DNA of 64,000 nt from contig CAVSPW010000007.1 of NCBI GenBank assembly GCA_963729935.1, positions 48,966 to 112,965 of the forward strand, read 5' to 3'. Within the stretch, counting starts at the first letter, position 1. Every line of letters starts with the position of its first letter. The DNA is from CAIKMD01 sp963729935. GTDB taxonomy: Bacteria > Pseudomonadota > Alphaproteobacteria > ATCC43930 > CGMCC-115725. Below are positions 15,749 through 23,687 of this stretch, in pieces. The notes beneath the pieces were generated by a model, which saw only the letters and a list, made by a program, of their open reading frames with translations, had not been told where the DNA came from and ran no database searches. Both the position numbers and the translations under genes were made by a program.

Positions 15749-15773
15749 CGCAGCGGCTCGCAGAGCCGCTGCG
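15749..15773. terminator. Hairpin between convergent genes
   Basis: CGCAGCGGCTC (15749-15759) pairs perfectly with GAGCCGCTGCG (15763-15773) around a 3-base loop. It sits 53 bp after the DppC-type gene and 36 bp after the end of benE, so it could stop transcription from both sides. There is no U-tract on the plus strand, which lowers confidence that it is a classical intrinsic terminator. Confidence 0.5.
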
Positions 15774-15808
15774 TGCCGACAGCGGACTTCGGCTACCGCT
15801 CGGCCGCG

Positions 15809-17095
15809 CTATTCCACGGTAAGTTTCTTGAAATCGTTTTTCTCAAGCGCCCAGGACACGGAAAGCCCGATGATCACCGCCCAGAATGGCGCGCCAATCG
15901 AAAAGATCGGGACATTAGCCACCGTCACCAGGAACGTCACGACAGCGCCGAGTGTGAAGGCGCCATTGAACGATACCACAAAGGCACGCTCCAAAACCCT
16001 CAAGAGAGCGAGACCCGCGAGCGTCGCGATGAAGACTTTAGGCGCCGCGAGCATGAACCGTGTGAAAACCGGCGAAAATATCCCAAACAATAAGGCCAGC
16101 AGGGACACCATGACGCCCGCTGCGTAATGCTTATCTTTGTCGCCCGCGCTGGAGATGATCGCGTTGACTGGACCGGTCAGGCAGGTCGATACCGAGCCGA
16201 CCGAGGCAGCGATCAGAGAGCCGAGGCCGCACGCAGCTGTGACCGCATTAACCGGCGGCTTGTGACCGGCGGCCTCGAGCACCACGAAGCCTTGCGCGTT
16301 TTGAGCGGCCAGCACCGTGATCGCCAGCGGCAACACCAGCTCCACCATGGCGGACCATGAAAAATCCGGCACATAAAGATTGGGTTTGGCCAAAGTGAAT
16401 GCCACGGGTCCGCGCAGGCCGAACTCGCCCGAGAGAGTGATCGCAACAATACCGGCGATTAGCGCGCCAATCAGCGGCGGCAATATACGAGCGAACCGGG
16501 GAAGAGCAGAGAGCAACAAGAACACCGCCGTCATGGGGGCGGCGATCATGACGCCGTCGCGGATCGCAAAGATCAAATTCAGGCCGAATTGCAGAAACAC
16601 CCCCGCCACCATCGCCATGACGATTGGCATCGGCAATCGGCTCATGCATTTACGTATCCATCCGCTCAGTCCGAGGATAAGCATCAATGCGCCTGTCGCA
16701 TAATAGGCGCCGATGATTTGCGCGAAGCTGAGATGGTCGAGCGCTTGGCCGACCAGAATCGTACCTGGAATGGTCCAAAAAAAGACCAAGGGTTGGCGAT
16801 AGGCCAAACAGAAGCCAAGTGAAATTAAGCCATTGACAAAAAAGCAGCCGAACAGCCACGACGCTATGTCCGCCTCGGCTAACCCGCCTTTGCCACTCGC
16901 GGTCAAGATTATCGCAACCGGCGCCGACGCCGTGAAGATAAAAGCGACGACGGCATTGACGAGATAAATTCCGCCAAACCCCCTGAGCAAATGAAGGATA
17001 TCGAATTTTAGGACGGCAGGTCGCTCGAGCGTCACGGCTGGCGTTATGAAGGGGAAAAAGCGCGCGGGAATTTCATGCGAGCCGAATAGTAGCAC
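15809..17095 (-). CDS. benE: Benzoate/H+ symporter family protein (BenE)
   Basis: This 428-residue inner-membrane protein has 11-12 hydrophobic segments. BenE-type motifs include FGGIYLVNAVVAFIFTASAP near residue 40, LAYRQPLVFFWTIPGT, and VNAVTAACGLGSLIAASVGS followed by CLTGPVNAII. The family imports benzoate with protons. It begins with GTG at 17095; a purine-rich GAAGAAGA precedes it. Base composition is visibly lower in G+C than the flanking genes and it uses codons such as ATA, TCA and AAA more freely, suggesting acquisition by transfer. No benzoate catabolic gene is next to it, so its substrate is inferred only from family. Confidence 0.88.
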   Translation of the reverse strand: MLLFGSHEIPARFFPFITPAVTLERPAVLKFDILHLLRGFGGIYLVNAVVAFIFTASAPVAIILTASGKGGLAEADIASWLFGCFFVNGLISLGFCLAYRQPLVFFWTIPGTILVGQALDHLSFAQIIGAYYATGALMLILGLSGWIRKCMSRLPMPIVMAMVAGVFLQFGLNLIFAIRDGVMIAAPMTAVFLLLSALPRFARILPPLIGALIAGIVAITLSGEFGLRGPVAFTLAKPNLYVPDFSWSAMVELVLPLAITVLAAQNAQGFVVLEAAGHKPPVNAVTAACGLGSLIAASVGSVSTCLTGPVNAIISSAGDKDKHYAAGVMVSLLALLFGIFSPVFTRFMLAAPKVFIATLAGLALLRVLERAFVVSFNGAFTLGAVVTFLVTVANVPIFSIGAPFWAVIIGLSVSWALEKNDFKKLTVE

Positions 17096-17325
17096 TCTTC
17101 TTCCGCGGCTCCAACGCGCGGTGCAGGGGCGGCGAGCCCGATCAATGTCGGAAATTGGTCGAAATGCGACGTGGCGATATTCTCGGGCCGCGTCTGCGCC
17201 GCCCCGGAAGGCCGACGCGGCTATGAGTATTCACGCCCCAGCCGGTCAACCCGATTTGACCCTCGGCGAGCGTCGCCCGATAGTGGGGCCTTCTTCGCGC
17301 ACACGCATTCATCAAGGCAGCGCCC
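17096..17325. other. Intergenic region between benE and the aminotransferase gene
   Basis: This 230-bp divergent gap should contain promoters for both flanking genes. I found no convincing -35/-10 pair, no hairpin with a loop under 10 bp, and no small gene. Composition shifts from the lower-GC benE side to normal GC near 17200, so the edge of the transferred segment may lie here. Confidence 0.35.
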
Positions 17326-18699
17326 ATGCAACGCGGCAATTCCATCGCGGCTCTCGATATCGCCTATCACCTTCATCCCAACACCAACCTGCGCCAGCAC
17401 CAGAGCCAAGGCCCGCTGGTGATCGTCGAGGGCAACGGCATCCGGGTGAAGGACGATGCCGGCAAGGAATACATCGAAGCCATGTCCGGCCTGTGGTGCG
17501 CGGCTTTGGGCTTCAGCGAGGAGCGCCTCGTCGAGGCGGCCGCCAAGCAGATGCGGCGCCTGCCCTTCTATCACGCCTTCACCAACAAATCGCACGAGCC
17601 GGCGGCGGAGCTTGCCGAAAAGCTCGTCACCATGATGCCGGTGAAGATGTCGAAGGCGTTCTTCAACAATTCGGGCTCGGAAGCCAACGACACGGCGATG
17701 AAGCTCGTCTGGTACTACAACAATGCGCTGGGCCGGCCGCGCAAGAAGAAGATCTTCGGGCGCCTCAAAGGCTATCACGGCGTCACGGTCGCGACCGCGA
17801 GCTTGACCGGCCTCGCGCCCAATCACCGCGACTTCGATCTGCCGATCGCCCATGTACGCCATGCCGATTGCCCGCATCATTACCGCTTCGGCAAGCCGGG
17901 CGAGAGCGAGGAGGATTTCGCCAGCCGCCTGGCCGAGAGCCTCGATCTCCAGATCCAGCGCGAGGACCCCGACACGGTCGCGGCCTTCATCGCCGAGCCG
18001 GTGATGGGCGCGGGCGGCGTGATCGTGCCGCCCCGGACCTATTTCGAGAAGATCCAGGCGGTGTTGAAAAAACACGACGTGCTCTTGATCGCCGACGAAG
18101 TCATTTGCGGCTTCGGGCGCACCGGCAACATGTTCGGCTCCGAGACCTATGGGCTGAAACCCGACATCCTCACCCTGGCCAAGGCGGTCTCCGCGGCCTA
18201 TCTGCCGATCTCGGCCACGATCGTCTCCGAGGAGATTTTCGCCGCGCTCTTGAAGCAAAGCGACAAGCTTGGCGTCTTCGCCCATGGCTTCACCTATTCC
18301 GGCCATCCGGTGTGCTGCGCGGTGGCGCTCGAAGCGCTCAAAATCTACGAGGAGCGCGACATGATCGGCCATGTCCGGCGCGTCGCGCCGCGCTTTCAGG
18401 AAGGATTGCAACGCCTCGCCGCCCATAAGCTGGTGGGCGAGGCGCGCGGGGTGGGGCTCATCGGCGCCATCGAGCTGGTGCGCGACAAGAGGACCAAGGC
18501 CGCGTTTGATCCAGCGCAAGGTGCCGGCGCGCTGGTGACGGCACTTTGCCAGCGGCAGGGGCTGATCGTGCGCGCGCTGGCCGGCGACACGATCGCCTTT
18601 TGCCCGCCGCTGATCGCGACCGAGGCCGATATCGCCGAGATCTGGTCGCTTGTCGAGGCGGCGCTCGACGAGGCCCTGCCCCAGCTGCGCGCGGCCTGA
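17326..18699 (+). CDS. Class III PLP-dependent aminotransferase (omega-aminotransferase type)
   Basis: This 457-residue protein has the fold-type I class III pattern. It shows MSGLWCAALGF (about residue 53), FFNNSGSEANDTAMKL for phosphate binding, GRLKGYHGVTVATASLTG, IAEPVMGAGG, the Asp of IADEVICGFGRTG (residue 257) that contacts the PLP ring nitrogen, and the Schiff-base Lys of TLAKAVSAAYLPI (residue 286). Members transfer amino groups from putrescine, taurine or beta-alanine-type amines to pyruvate or a related keto acid. The substrate cannot be decided. It precedes hemA by 101 bp, with a separate promoter between. Confidence 0.9.
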   Translation: MQRGNSIAALDIAYHLHPNTNLRQHQSQGPLVIVEGNGIRVKDDAGKEYIEAMSGLWCAALGFSEERLVEAAAKQMRRLPFYHAFTNKSHEPAAELAEKLVTMMPVKMSKAFFNNSGSEANDTAMKLVWYYNNALGRPRKKKIFGRLKGYHGVTVATASLTGLAPNHRDFDLPIAHVRHADCPHHYRFGKPGESEEDFASRLAESLDLQIQREDPDTVAAFIAEPVMGAGGVIVPPRTYFEKIQAVLKKHDVLLIADEVICGFGRTGNMFGSETYGLKPDILTLAKAVSAAYLPISATIVSEEIFAALLKQSDKLGVFAHGFTYSGHPVCCAVALEALKIYEERDMIGHVRRVAPRFQEGLQRLAAHKLVGEARGVGLIGAIELVRDKRTKAAFDPAQGAGALVTALCQRQGLIVRALAGDTIAFCPPLIATEADIAEIWSLVEAALDEALPQLRAA

Positions 18700-18738
18700 T
18701 CGGGGCCCGCGGGCGCGACATCGGGTCTCATTGCGGGG

Positions 18739-18767
18739 CTGGCAGCGCGGGGGTTTGGTCGTATAAT
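18739..18767 (+). promoter_or_regulatory. Predicted sigma70-type promoter of hemA
   Basis: A perfect TATAAT (18762-18767) lies 34 bp before the hemA start codon. CTGGCA (18739-18744) is placed exactly 17 bp upstream as a -35. The same arrangement, CTGGCC-17 bp-TATAAT, occurs before ispH. Transcription would start near 18774, leaving a 5' leader of about 27 bases. Confidence 0.6.
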
Positions 18768-18800
18768 TCGGACGGCCGGTCGGGTGGAGCGGGTTAGACC

Positions 18801-20006
18801 ATGGATTACGAGGGTTTTTTCAAGACGCGGCTCGATGCGCTCAAGGCCGAGGGGCGCTATCGCGTCTTCGCCGATCTCGAGCGCAAGGCGGGCGATTTCC
18901 CGCACGCCATCGACCATCACAGCGGCCGCGAGATCACCGTCTGGTGCTCCAACGATTATCTGGGCATGGGCCAGCATCCGGCGGTCCGCGCCGCGATGCA
19001 CGAGGCGATCGACAAGACCGGGACCGGCGCCGGCGGCACGCGCAACATCTCGGGCACGACGCATTATCACGTCGTGCTGGAAGAAGAGCTGGCCGCCCTC
19101 CACGACAAGCCGGCGGCGCTCGTCTTCACCTCGGGCTATGTCGCCAATGACGCGGCGCTCGCCACGCTCGAGGCCCATCTGCCCGGCTGCATCGTCTATT
19201 CGGACGCGCTCAACCACGCCTCGATGATCGCGGGCATTCGCCATGGGCGCGCGGAAAAGCACATCTTCAGGCATAACGACCCGAAGGATCTGGAACGCCT
19301 GCTCAGCATGGCCGATCCGTCGCGGCCGAAGCTCGTCGCCTTCGAATCGGTCTATTCGATGGATGGCGACATCGCGCCGATCGGCGAGATCTGCGACGTG
19401 GCGCAGCGCCATGGCGCCATGACCTATCTCGACGAGGTGCATGCGGTGGGGCTTTATGGCCCGCAAGGCGCGGGCATCGCCGAGCGCGACCGCATCAGCC
19501 ACAAGGTCGACGTGATCCAGGGCACCTTGGCCAAGGCCTTCGGCCTCATCGGCGGCTATGTCTCGGGCTCGGCGGCGATGGTCGATTTCCTCCGGAGCTA
19601 CGCGCCCGGCTTCATCTTCACCACGTCTCTCCCGCCTTCGATCTGCGCCGGCGCGATCGCCAGCATCCGGCACGTCAAGGGCGCGCATGAGCTGCGCGCG
19701 CGCCATCAGAATCGCGCCGCGCTCCTGAAGCGCCGCCTGAAGGAGGCGAATTTGCCGGTCATGCCGTCGCCCAGCCATGTCGTCCCGGTGCTGGTCGGCG
19801 AGGCGCGGCTGTGCAAGGAAGCCTCGGACGCGCTGTTGGAACGGCATCACATCTATGTGCAGCCGATCAATTTCCCGACCGTGCCCCATGGCAGCGAGCG
19901 GCTGCGGCTCACGCCCTCGCCGCAGCATTCGGACGAGGACATCGAACGCCTCGTCGGCGCGCTGGTCGAGGTGTGGTCGCGCCTGCCGATCCGCCGCGTC
20001 GCTTGA
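18801..20006 (+). CDS. hemA: 5-aminolevulinate synthase
   Basis: This 401-residue PLP enzyme condenses glycine with succinyl-CoA to give 5-aminolevulinate, the first step of haem synthesis by the C4 route found in alphaproteobacteria. It has the alpha-oxoamine synthase motifs WCSNDYLGMGQHP (about residue 48), TGAGGTRNISGTTHYH, FESVYSMDGD, YLDEVHAVGLYG and the Schiff-base lysine in GTLAKAFGLIGGY (K245). The length matches the family. The start follows the predicted TATAAT promoter. Its stop codon overlaps the next gene by 4 bp, so a small regulator-like protein is made from the same message. Confidence 0.96.
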   Translation: MDYEGFFKTRLDALKAEGRYRVFADLERKAGDFPHAIDHHSGREITVWCSNDYLGMGQHPAVRAAMHEAIDKTGTGAGGTRNISGTTHYHVVLEEELAALHDKPAALVFTSGYVANDAALATLEAHLPGCIVYSDALNHASMIAGIRHGRAEKHIFRHNDPKDLERLLSMADPSRPKLVAFESVYSMDGDIAPIGEICDVAQRHGAMTYLDEVHAVGLYGPQGAGIAERDRISHKVDVIQGTLAKAFGLIGGYVSGSAAMVDFLRSYAPGFIFTTSLPPSICAGAIASIRHVKGAHELRARHQNRAALLKRRLKEANLPVMPSPSHVVPVLVGEARLCKEASDALLERHHIYVQPINFPTVPHGSERLRLTPSPQHSDEDIERLVGALVEVWSRLPIRRVA

Positions 20007-20545
20007 CGGAGGAGCCTCTGTTCCGCGACCGCTCGCTCATCCCGGCCGAAGCTATTCGCCTGACGGCGCTGGGGCTCTTGGCCGAAAGACCGCTTGCCTA
20101 TGGCGAGCTCGCGAGCGAGATCCGCTATTTCACCAGCCATTTCGTCGGGCCCTCGCTCGATCTCATGGGCAGCTCGATCGAGATGCTGCGCTATCAAGGT
20201 CTGATCGAGCCGGTCGATGGCGCGGGCATGGCCGACAATGCGGTGATGCGGCTGCTGCCGGCGGGACGCGCCGTGCTCGAGGAGCTTCTCCAGGCGCGGC
20301 TGGGCCAGGGCCAGGGCGATATCAACCGGTTGGCGCTGCGCTTGAAGCTGCGTTTCCTCACGCTTCTGCCCGAGGCCGCGCAAGCCGCGCAACGCGCCCA
20401 TATCGCCGAGAATATCGAGAGCGAGCTCGCAAGGCTCGACGATGTGCGCCGGCGCAACCCCAAGGCGCCCGCGCTCTTTCGCGACTGGATCGAGCGCGAC
20501 ATCGAGGCGCTCGAGGCGCATCGCCACGCGATGCGGAATCGTTGA
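20003..20545 (+). CDS. PadR-like winged-helix protein
   Basis: The frame opens with TTG at 20003 inside the hemA stop (TTGA overlap) and gives 180 residues. ALGLLAERPLAYGELASEI (about residues 17-35) resembles the start of PadR-type winged-helix domains, followed by a recognition-helix-like segment ending MLRYQGLIEPV. The C-terminal half is helical (LRFLTLLPEAAQAAQRAHI, then WIERDIEALEAHRHAM), like the PadR dimerisation domain. Similarity is by eye, so the family call is tentative. No ATG exists in frame near the start; a GGAGGAG just after the TTG instead precedes a CTG at 20018. Coupling to hemA suggests a role in haem-linked regulation, which is inference. Confidence 0.6.
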   Translation: MTEEPLFRDRSLIPAEAIRLTALGLLAERPLAYGELASEIRYFTSHFVGPSLDLMGSSIEMLRYQGLIEPVDGAGMADNAVMRLLPAGRAVLEELLQARLGQGQGDINRLALRLKLRFLTLLPEAAQAAQRAHIAENIESELARLDDVRRRNPKAPALFRDWIERDIEALEAHRHAMRNR

Positions 20546-20576
20546 CCTTGTATTCGCTGGATCGACGGCGTTGCAT

Positions 20577-20650
20577 CCTTCGACGAGCTCAGGATGAGGC
20601 GCTTTTCATGGTGCCATCCAAACTCTTCCTCATGCCGAGCGAAGTCGAAG
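20577..20650. repeat. Dispersed inverted-repeat element
   Basis: The 141-bp gap after the PadR-like gene contains CCTTCGACGAGCTCAGGATG continuing to AGG (left arm, 20577-20599) and CCTCATGCCGAGCGAAGTCG continuing to AAG (right arm, 20628-20650). The right arm is an imperfect reverse complement of the left. The CCTTCGAC-AGCTCAGGATGAG type is a very common extragenic palindrome in alphaproteobacteria. It separates a plus-strand operon from a minus-strand one and may protect or end both transcripts. Confidence 0.65.
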
Positions 20651-20686
20651 CACGCACGGCCTCCATGCGGCAATAAAAGCCGCCGC

Positions 20687-21211
20687 TTACTCCCCTTCCC
20701 AGTAATCGACGCTGGTGCCGGCTTTGGTCAGAAAGCGCATGCCCTGCGTCGCGCCGCCGGCATTATGGGCGAATTCGGCGTAGACGCCGATCTTGCCGGA
20801 ATCCGGGTATTCCGCGATCTCCGGGCTGAGCCGCGTCGAGACCGCGAGGAATTTGAGCTCGGCGGATGAATTGTTGGTGATCTGATGCGCGGTCTCGGGC
20901 CCGCCGGGCGGGCAGGCGATCACGTCGCCCGGCTTCACCGCATAGCGTTTGTCGCCGACGCGCAGCTCGCCCTCGCCTTCCAGGATGAAGAACATCTCCT
21001 CGTTGACGCGGTGGCTGTGGCGCGGAAACGCGCTCTTGCCCGGCGCCAGGATGGTGAGGTTGTAGCCCAGCTTCTGCGCGCCGATCTTGCCCGAGATCGC
21101 GCCGATCTGGGCCTCGTAGCGCTCGCTCGGGCGCGTCGCGCCGCGATATTCGCCCTTGTGGCCCCAGATTCGGAATTCGAGATCGGCGAGGTTGAGGACC
21201 GGATCCGTCAT
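20687..21211 (-). CDS. Cupin-domain protein
   Basis: This 174-residue single-domain cupin has motif 1 around FPRHSHRVNEEMFFILEGEGE (about residues 63-83; two His and a Glu for metal binding) and motif 2 around PGDVIACPPGGPETAHQITN. The metal ligands are intact. Such proteins are often isomerases, dioxygenases or sugar-binding proteins; the substrate is not evident. Start chosen at MTDPVLNLADLEF (21211) because the longer frame overlaps the upstream SDR in a non-homologous way. It follows the SDR by 13 bp on the same strand and is likely the last gene of a pdxH-SDR-cupin operon. Confidence 0.8.
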   Translation of the reverse strand: MTDPVLNLADLEFRIWGHKGEYRGATRPSERYEAQIGAISGKIGAQKLGYNLTILAPGKSAFPRHSHRVNEEMFFILEGEGELRVGDKRYAVKPGDVIACPPGGPETAHQITNNSSAELKFLAVSTRLSPEIAEYPDSGKIGVYAEFAHNAGGATQGMRFLTKAGTSVDYWEGE

Positions 21212-21224
21212 GGGCGTCTCCCCA

Positions 21225-21962
21225 TCAATAGAGATGCTGGCCGCCGGTGACGAAGATCTCCGTCCCGGTGACGTAACTCGAATCGCCCGAGCACAGATAG
21301 AAGATCGTCGCCGCGACATCTTCGGGGCTGCCGAGGCGCTGCAAGGGAATGCGCGGGATCAGCACTTCGGTATCGGGCGAAAGCATTTGGGTTTCGATCT
21401 CGCCCGGCGCCACCGCGTTGACGCGCACGCCCAGCTGTCCGAACTCGACCGCCATCTCGCGGGTTAGGGCCGAGAGCGCCGCCTTCGAGGTCGAATAAGC
21501 CGAGCCCGCGAAAGGATGGACGGCATGGCCCGCGATCGAGGTCACGTTGACGATCGCGCCCTTGGCGCGCGCCAAAGGCCCGGCCAGCCCGCGCGCGAGA
21601 CTGACGGGCGTGAAGAAATTGAGCTGGAAGACCTCGTGCCAGCTCTCGATCTCGCCGTTCAGCACGCCCAGACGCTCGCGGAAGGGCGTCTTGGGCGAGA
21701 CTCCGGCATTGTTGACGAGCGCGTCGAGCGGCGCGTCGCCCAGCGCCTGCGTGGCTTCGGCGAGGAAGCGCTCCACCGCTTCGGGGTCGGCAAGATCGGC
21801 GGTGAGGTGATGAGTCCAGTTCGGATCGCGCTTGCACTCGGCCGGCACTTCCTCGCGCGAGGTCGTGATGACGCGCCAGCCCGCCGCCGAGAAACGCTGC
21901 ACCGTCGCATGGCCGATGCCGCGGCTCGCGCCGGTCAAAAGAAGCGTTCTGCGCTCGCTCAT
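21225..21962 (-). CDS. SDR-family oxidoreductase
   Basis: This 245-residue classical SDR has nucleotide-binding TGASRGIG (residues 10-17), NNAGVSPKTPF, the catalytic Ser in VTSIAGHAVH and the YSTSKAAL motif. It ends in FVTGGQHLY. It has an ATGA overlap with the pdxH stop codon in the original reading frame. In this sequence a one-base insertion in pdxH makes pdxH run in frame into this gene, but the internal ATG at 21962 and family alignment show that the SDR begins there. Substrate unknown; the phosphopyridoxal neighbour gives no firm hint. Confidence 0.85.
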   Translation of the reverse strand: MSERRTLLLTGASRGIGHATVQRFSAAGWRVITTSREEVPAECKRDPNWTHHLTADLADPEAVERFLAEATQALGDAPLDALVNNAGVSPKTPFRERLGVLNGEIESWHEVFQLNFFTPVSLARGLAGPLARAKGAIVNVTSIAGHAVHPFAGSAYSTSKAALSALTREMAVEFGQLGVRVNAVAPGEIETQMLSPDTEVLIPRIPLQRLGSPEDVAATIFYLCSGDSSYVTGTEIFVTGGQHLY

Positions 21963-22559
21963 GGGTAAAGCCTCTCCGTCCGCCAGCCCGTGCCGTCGCG
22001 GCGATAGGTGAAACGTTCGTGCAAGCGGAACGGCCGGTCTTCCCAGAATTCGAAAAGCGCCGGCACGACGCGATAGCCCGACCAGAAAGGCGGCCGCGGC
22101 ACCAGGTCCCTCGGCAAAGCGCGCTTCGGCCTCCTTCAGCCGCGCTTCGAGCGCGGCGCGCTCGCCATAGGGGCGCGATTGGGCCGAGGCCCAGGCGGCG
22201 ATCTGCGCGCCGCGCGGGCGCGTGGCGAAATAGGCGTCGGCCTCGGCATCGCCGACGATCTCGACCGGCCCCTCGATCCGTACCTGGCGGAGCAGCGACT
22301 TCCAGTGAAAGCACAAGGCCGCGCGCGGATTGGCGGCGAGCTCTCCGCCCTTGCGGCTCTCGAAATTCGTGTAGAAGACGAAGCCGCGTTCATCGACGCC
22401 CTTCAAGAGCACCAGCCGCACGCTCGGCGCGCCGTCGCGGCTCGCGGTCGCCAGCGACATCGCCTCGGGCAAAGCCGGCTCCTTGGCCTTGGCTTCGGCG
22501 AACCAGCGCGCGAATTCGGCGAAGGGCGAGTCGGCGGGGAGGAGCGTCATGCCCCGCAA
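21959..22559 (-). pseudogene. pdxH: Pyridoxamine 5'-phosphate oxidase, frameshifted
   Basis: The first 152 codons encode the normal N-terminal part (MSLATASRDGAPSVRLVLLK, GFVFYTNFESRKGGELAANP and SQSRPYGERAAL). The conserved C terminus (VPRPPFWSGYRVVPALFEFW, then RTERLYP and TGA at 21959) continues in another frame. The switch is at about 22102-22103, where one extra G follows the Pro codon. Total length is 601 bp, one base more than a multiple of three, as expected for a single insertion. Repaired, the protein is 199 residues with all FMN- and PLP-binding elements. PdxH oxidises pyridoxamine or pyridoxine phosphate to PLP. A sequencing or assembly error is more likely than real gene loss. 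Confidence 0.85.
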
Positions 22560-22727
22560 CGATAATGCGCCGGGGCCGGCGATTCAAACTTTGCCGGTTT
22601 GCGCCTTGCTGGAAAGCCGCGCGGCCGCGCTTAAACGCCGCATTGGCGGTTTCTTTACCTTGATGTGGCTCAATCGCGGGGGCTCGCCCGTTGCCGCAAG
22701 CGTCACACCCGGTCAATAATAGGACAG

Positions 22728-23618
22728 ATGAGAGACCCTTATACCGTCTTGGGCGTGCCGAAGGCCGCGTCGGATGACGAGCTCAAGCGGGCCTATCGCA
22801 AGCTCGCCAAGAAACTGCACCCCGACGTCAATCCGGGCAAGAGCGCGGTCGAGCAGCAATTCAAGGAAGTCACCGCGGCCTATGATCTGCTGTCCGATCC
22901 GAACAAGCGCGCACGTTACGACCGCGGCGAGATCGGCCCCGACGGCGCCGAGCGCATGCAGGGATTCCGCTACGGCGCCGGTCCGGGCTTCGGCCGCGCC
23001 AGCGGCTTCGGCGGCGGACGGGCCGGACAGCGCGCCGGCGCGGGCTTTGCCGGCATCGACGACATCCTTTCCGAATTCATCAACCGCGGAAAGCGCGGCG
23101 GCGCGGCGGCGGAGCCGGAGCCGGCGATCGTGCCATTCAAGATTCCGTTCCTCGAAGCCGCGCGCGGCGGCAAGCGGCGGATCACCTTGGGCGATGGGCG
23201 CGCGGTCGACGTCACGATCCCGGCGGGCATCGCTGCGGGCCAGCGTCTGCGCCTCAAGAGCGCCGAAGGCGACACCTATCTCGAAATCGAAATCGAGCCG
23301 CACGCGCTCTTCACCCGCAAGGACCAAGACATCCATATCGACGTGCCCGTGACTTTGATCGAGGCGGTGCTGGGCGCGACCATCACGGTGCCGACGATCC
23401 ACGGCGCGGTCGCGGTCAAGGTGCCGCCCGGCTCCAACAGCGGCTCGACTTTGCGCCTCAAAGGCCGAGGCATCGCCGCCAAGGGCGCGACCGGCGATCA
23501 ATATGTGAAGCTCAAGGTCGCCCTGCCCGATCCGCCCGATCCCGAACTCGTGCGCTTTCTCGAAAAATGGGCGGCCGATCACAGTTATGACGTGCGCGCC
23601 AAGCTCGATATCGGCTGA
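22728..23618 (+). CDS. DnaJ/CbpA-type co-chaperone
   Basis: This 296-residue protein has an N-terminal J domain with the HPD motif at residues 31-33 (LAKKLHPDVNPG) and a Gly/Arg/Phe-rich linker (about 75-115). Two DnaJ C-terminal substrate-binding folds follow, with VTIPAGIAAGQRLRLKSAEG and VPPGSNSGSTLRLKGRG. No CXXCXGXG zinc-finger repeats are present, so it is a type II (CbpA-like) J protein that stimulates DnaK. Start chosen at MRDPYTVLGV (22728); the longer frame is non-homologous. TTGCCG-18 bp-AATAAT lies directly upstream and would give a nearly leaderless mRNA. Confidence 0.92.
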   Translation: MRDPYTVLGVPKAASDDELKRAYRKLAKKLHPDVNPGKSAVEQQFKEVTAAYDLLSDPNKRARYDRGEIGPDGAERMQGFRYGAGPGFGRASGFGGGRAGQRAGAGFAGIDDILSEFINRGKRGGAAAEPEPAIVPFKIPFLEAARGGKRRITLGDGRAVDVTIPAGIAAGQRLRLKSAEGDTYLEIEIEPHALFTRKDQDIHIDVPVTLIEAVLGATITVPTIHGAVAVKVPPGSNSGSTLRLKGRGIAAKGATGDQYVKLKVALPDPPDPELVRFLEKWAADHSYDVRAKLDIG

Positions 23619-23687
23619 CCCCGCCTTCCCGTGACCCGCCCTTCCGTGTAGGATGCGCGCCCCGCTCATTTTTGTCGCGATGGATGC

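Noticed and set aside
17326..18699. HpnO-type aminotransferase for aminobacteriohopanetriol
   Set aside because: It is class III like HpnO, but its motifs fit the putrescine/taurine-type group better and it is about 18 kb from the hopanoid genes.
21225..22559. A genuine PdxH-SDR fusion protein
   Set aside because: The conserved PdxH C terminus and stop codon are intact in another frame; the SDR has its own ATG in an ATGA overlap.
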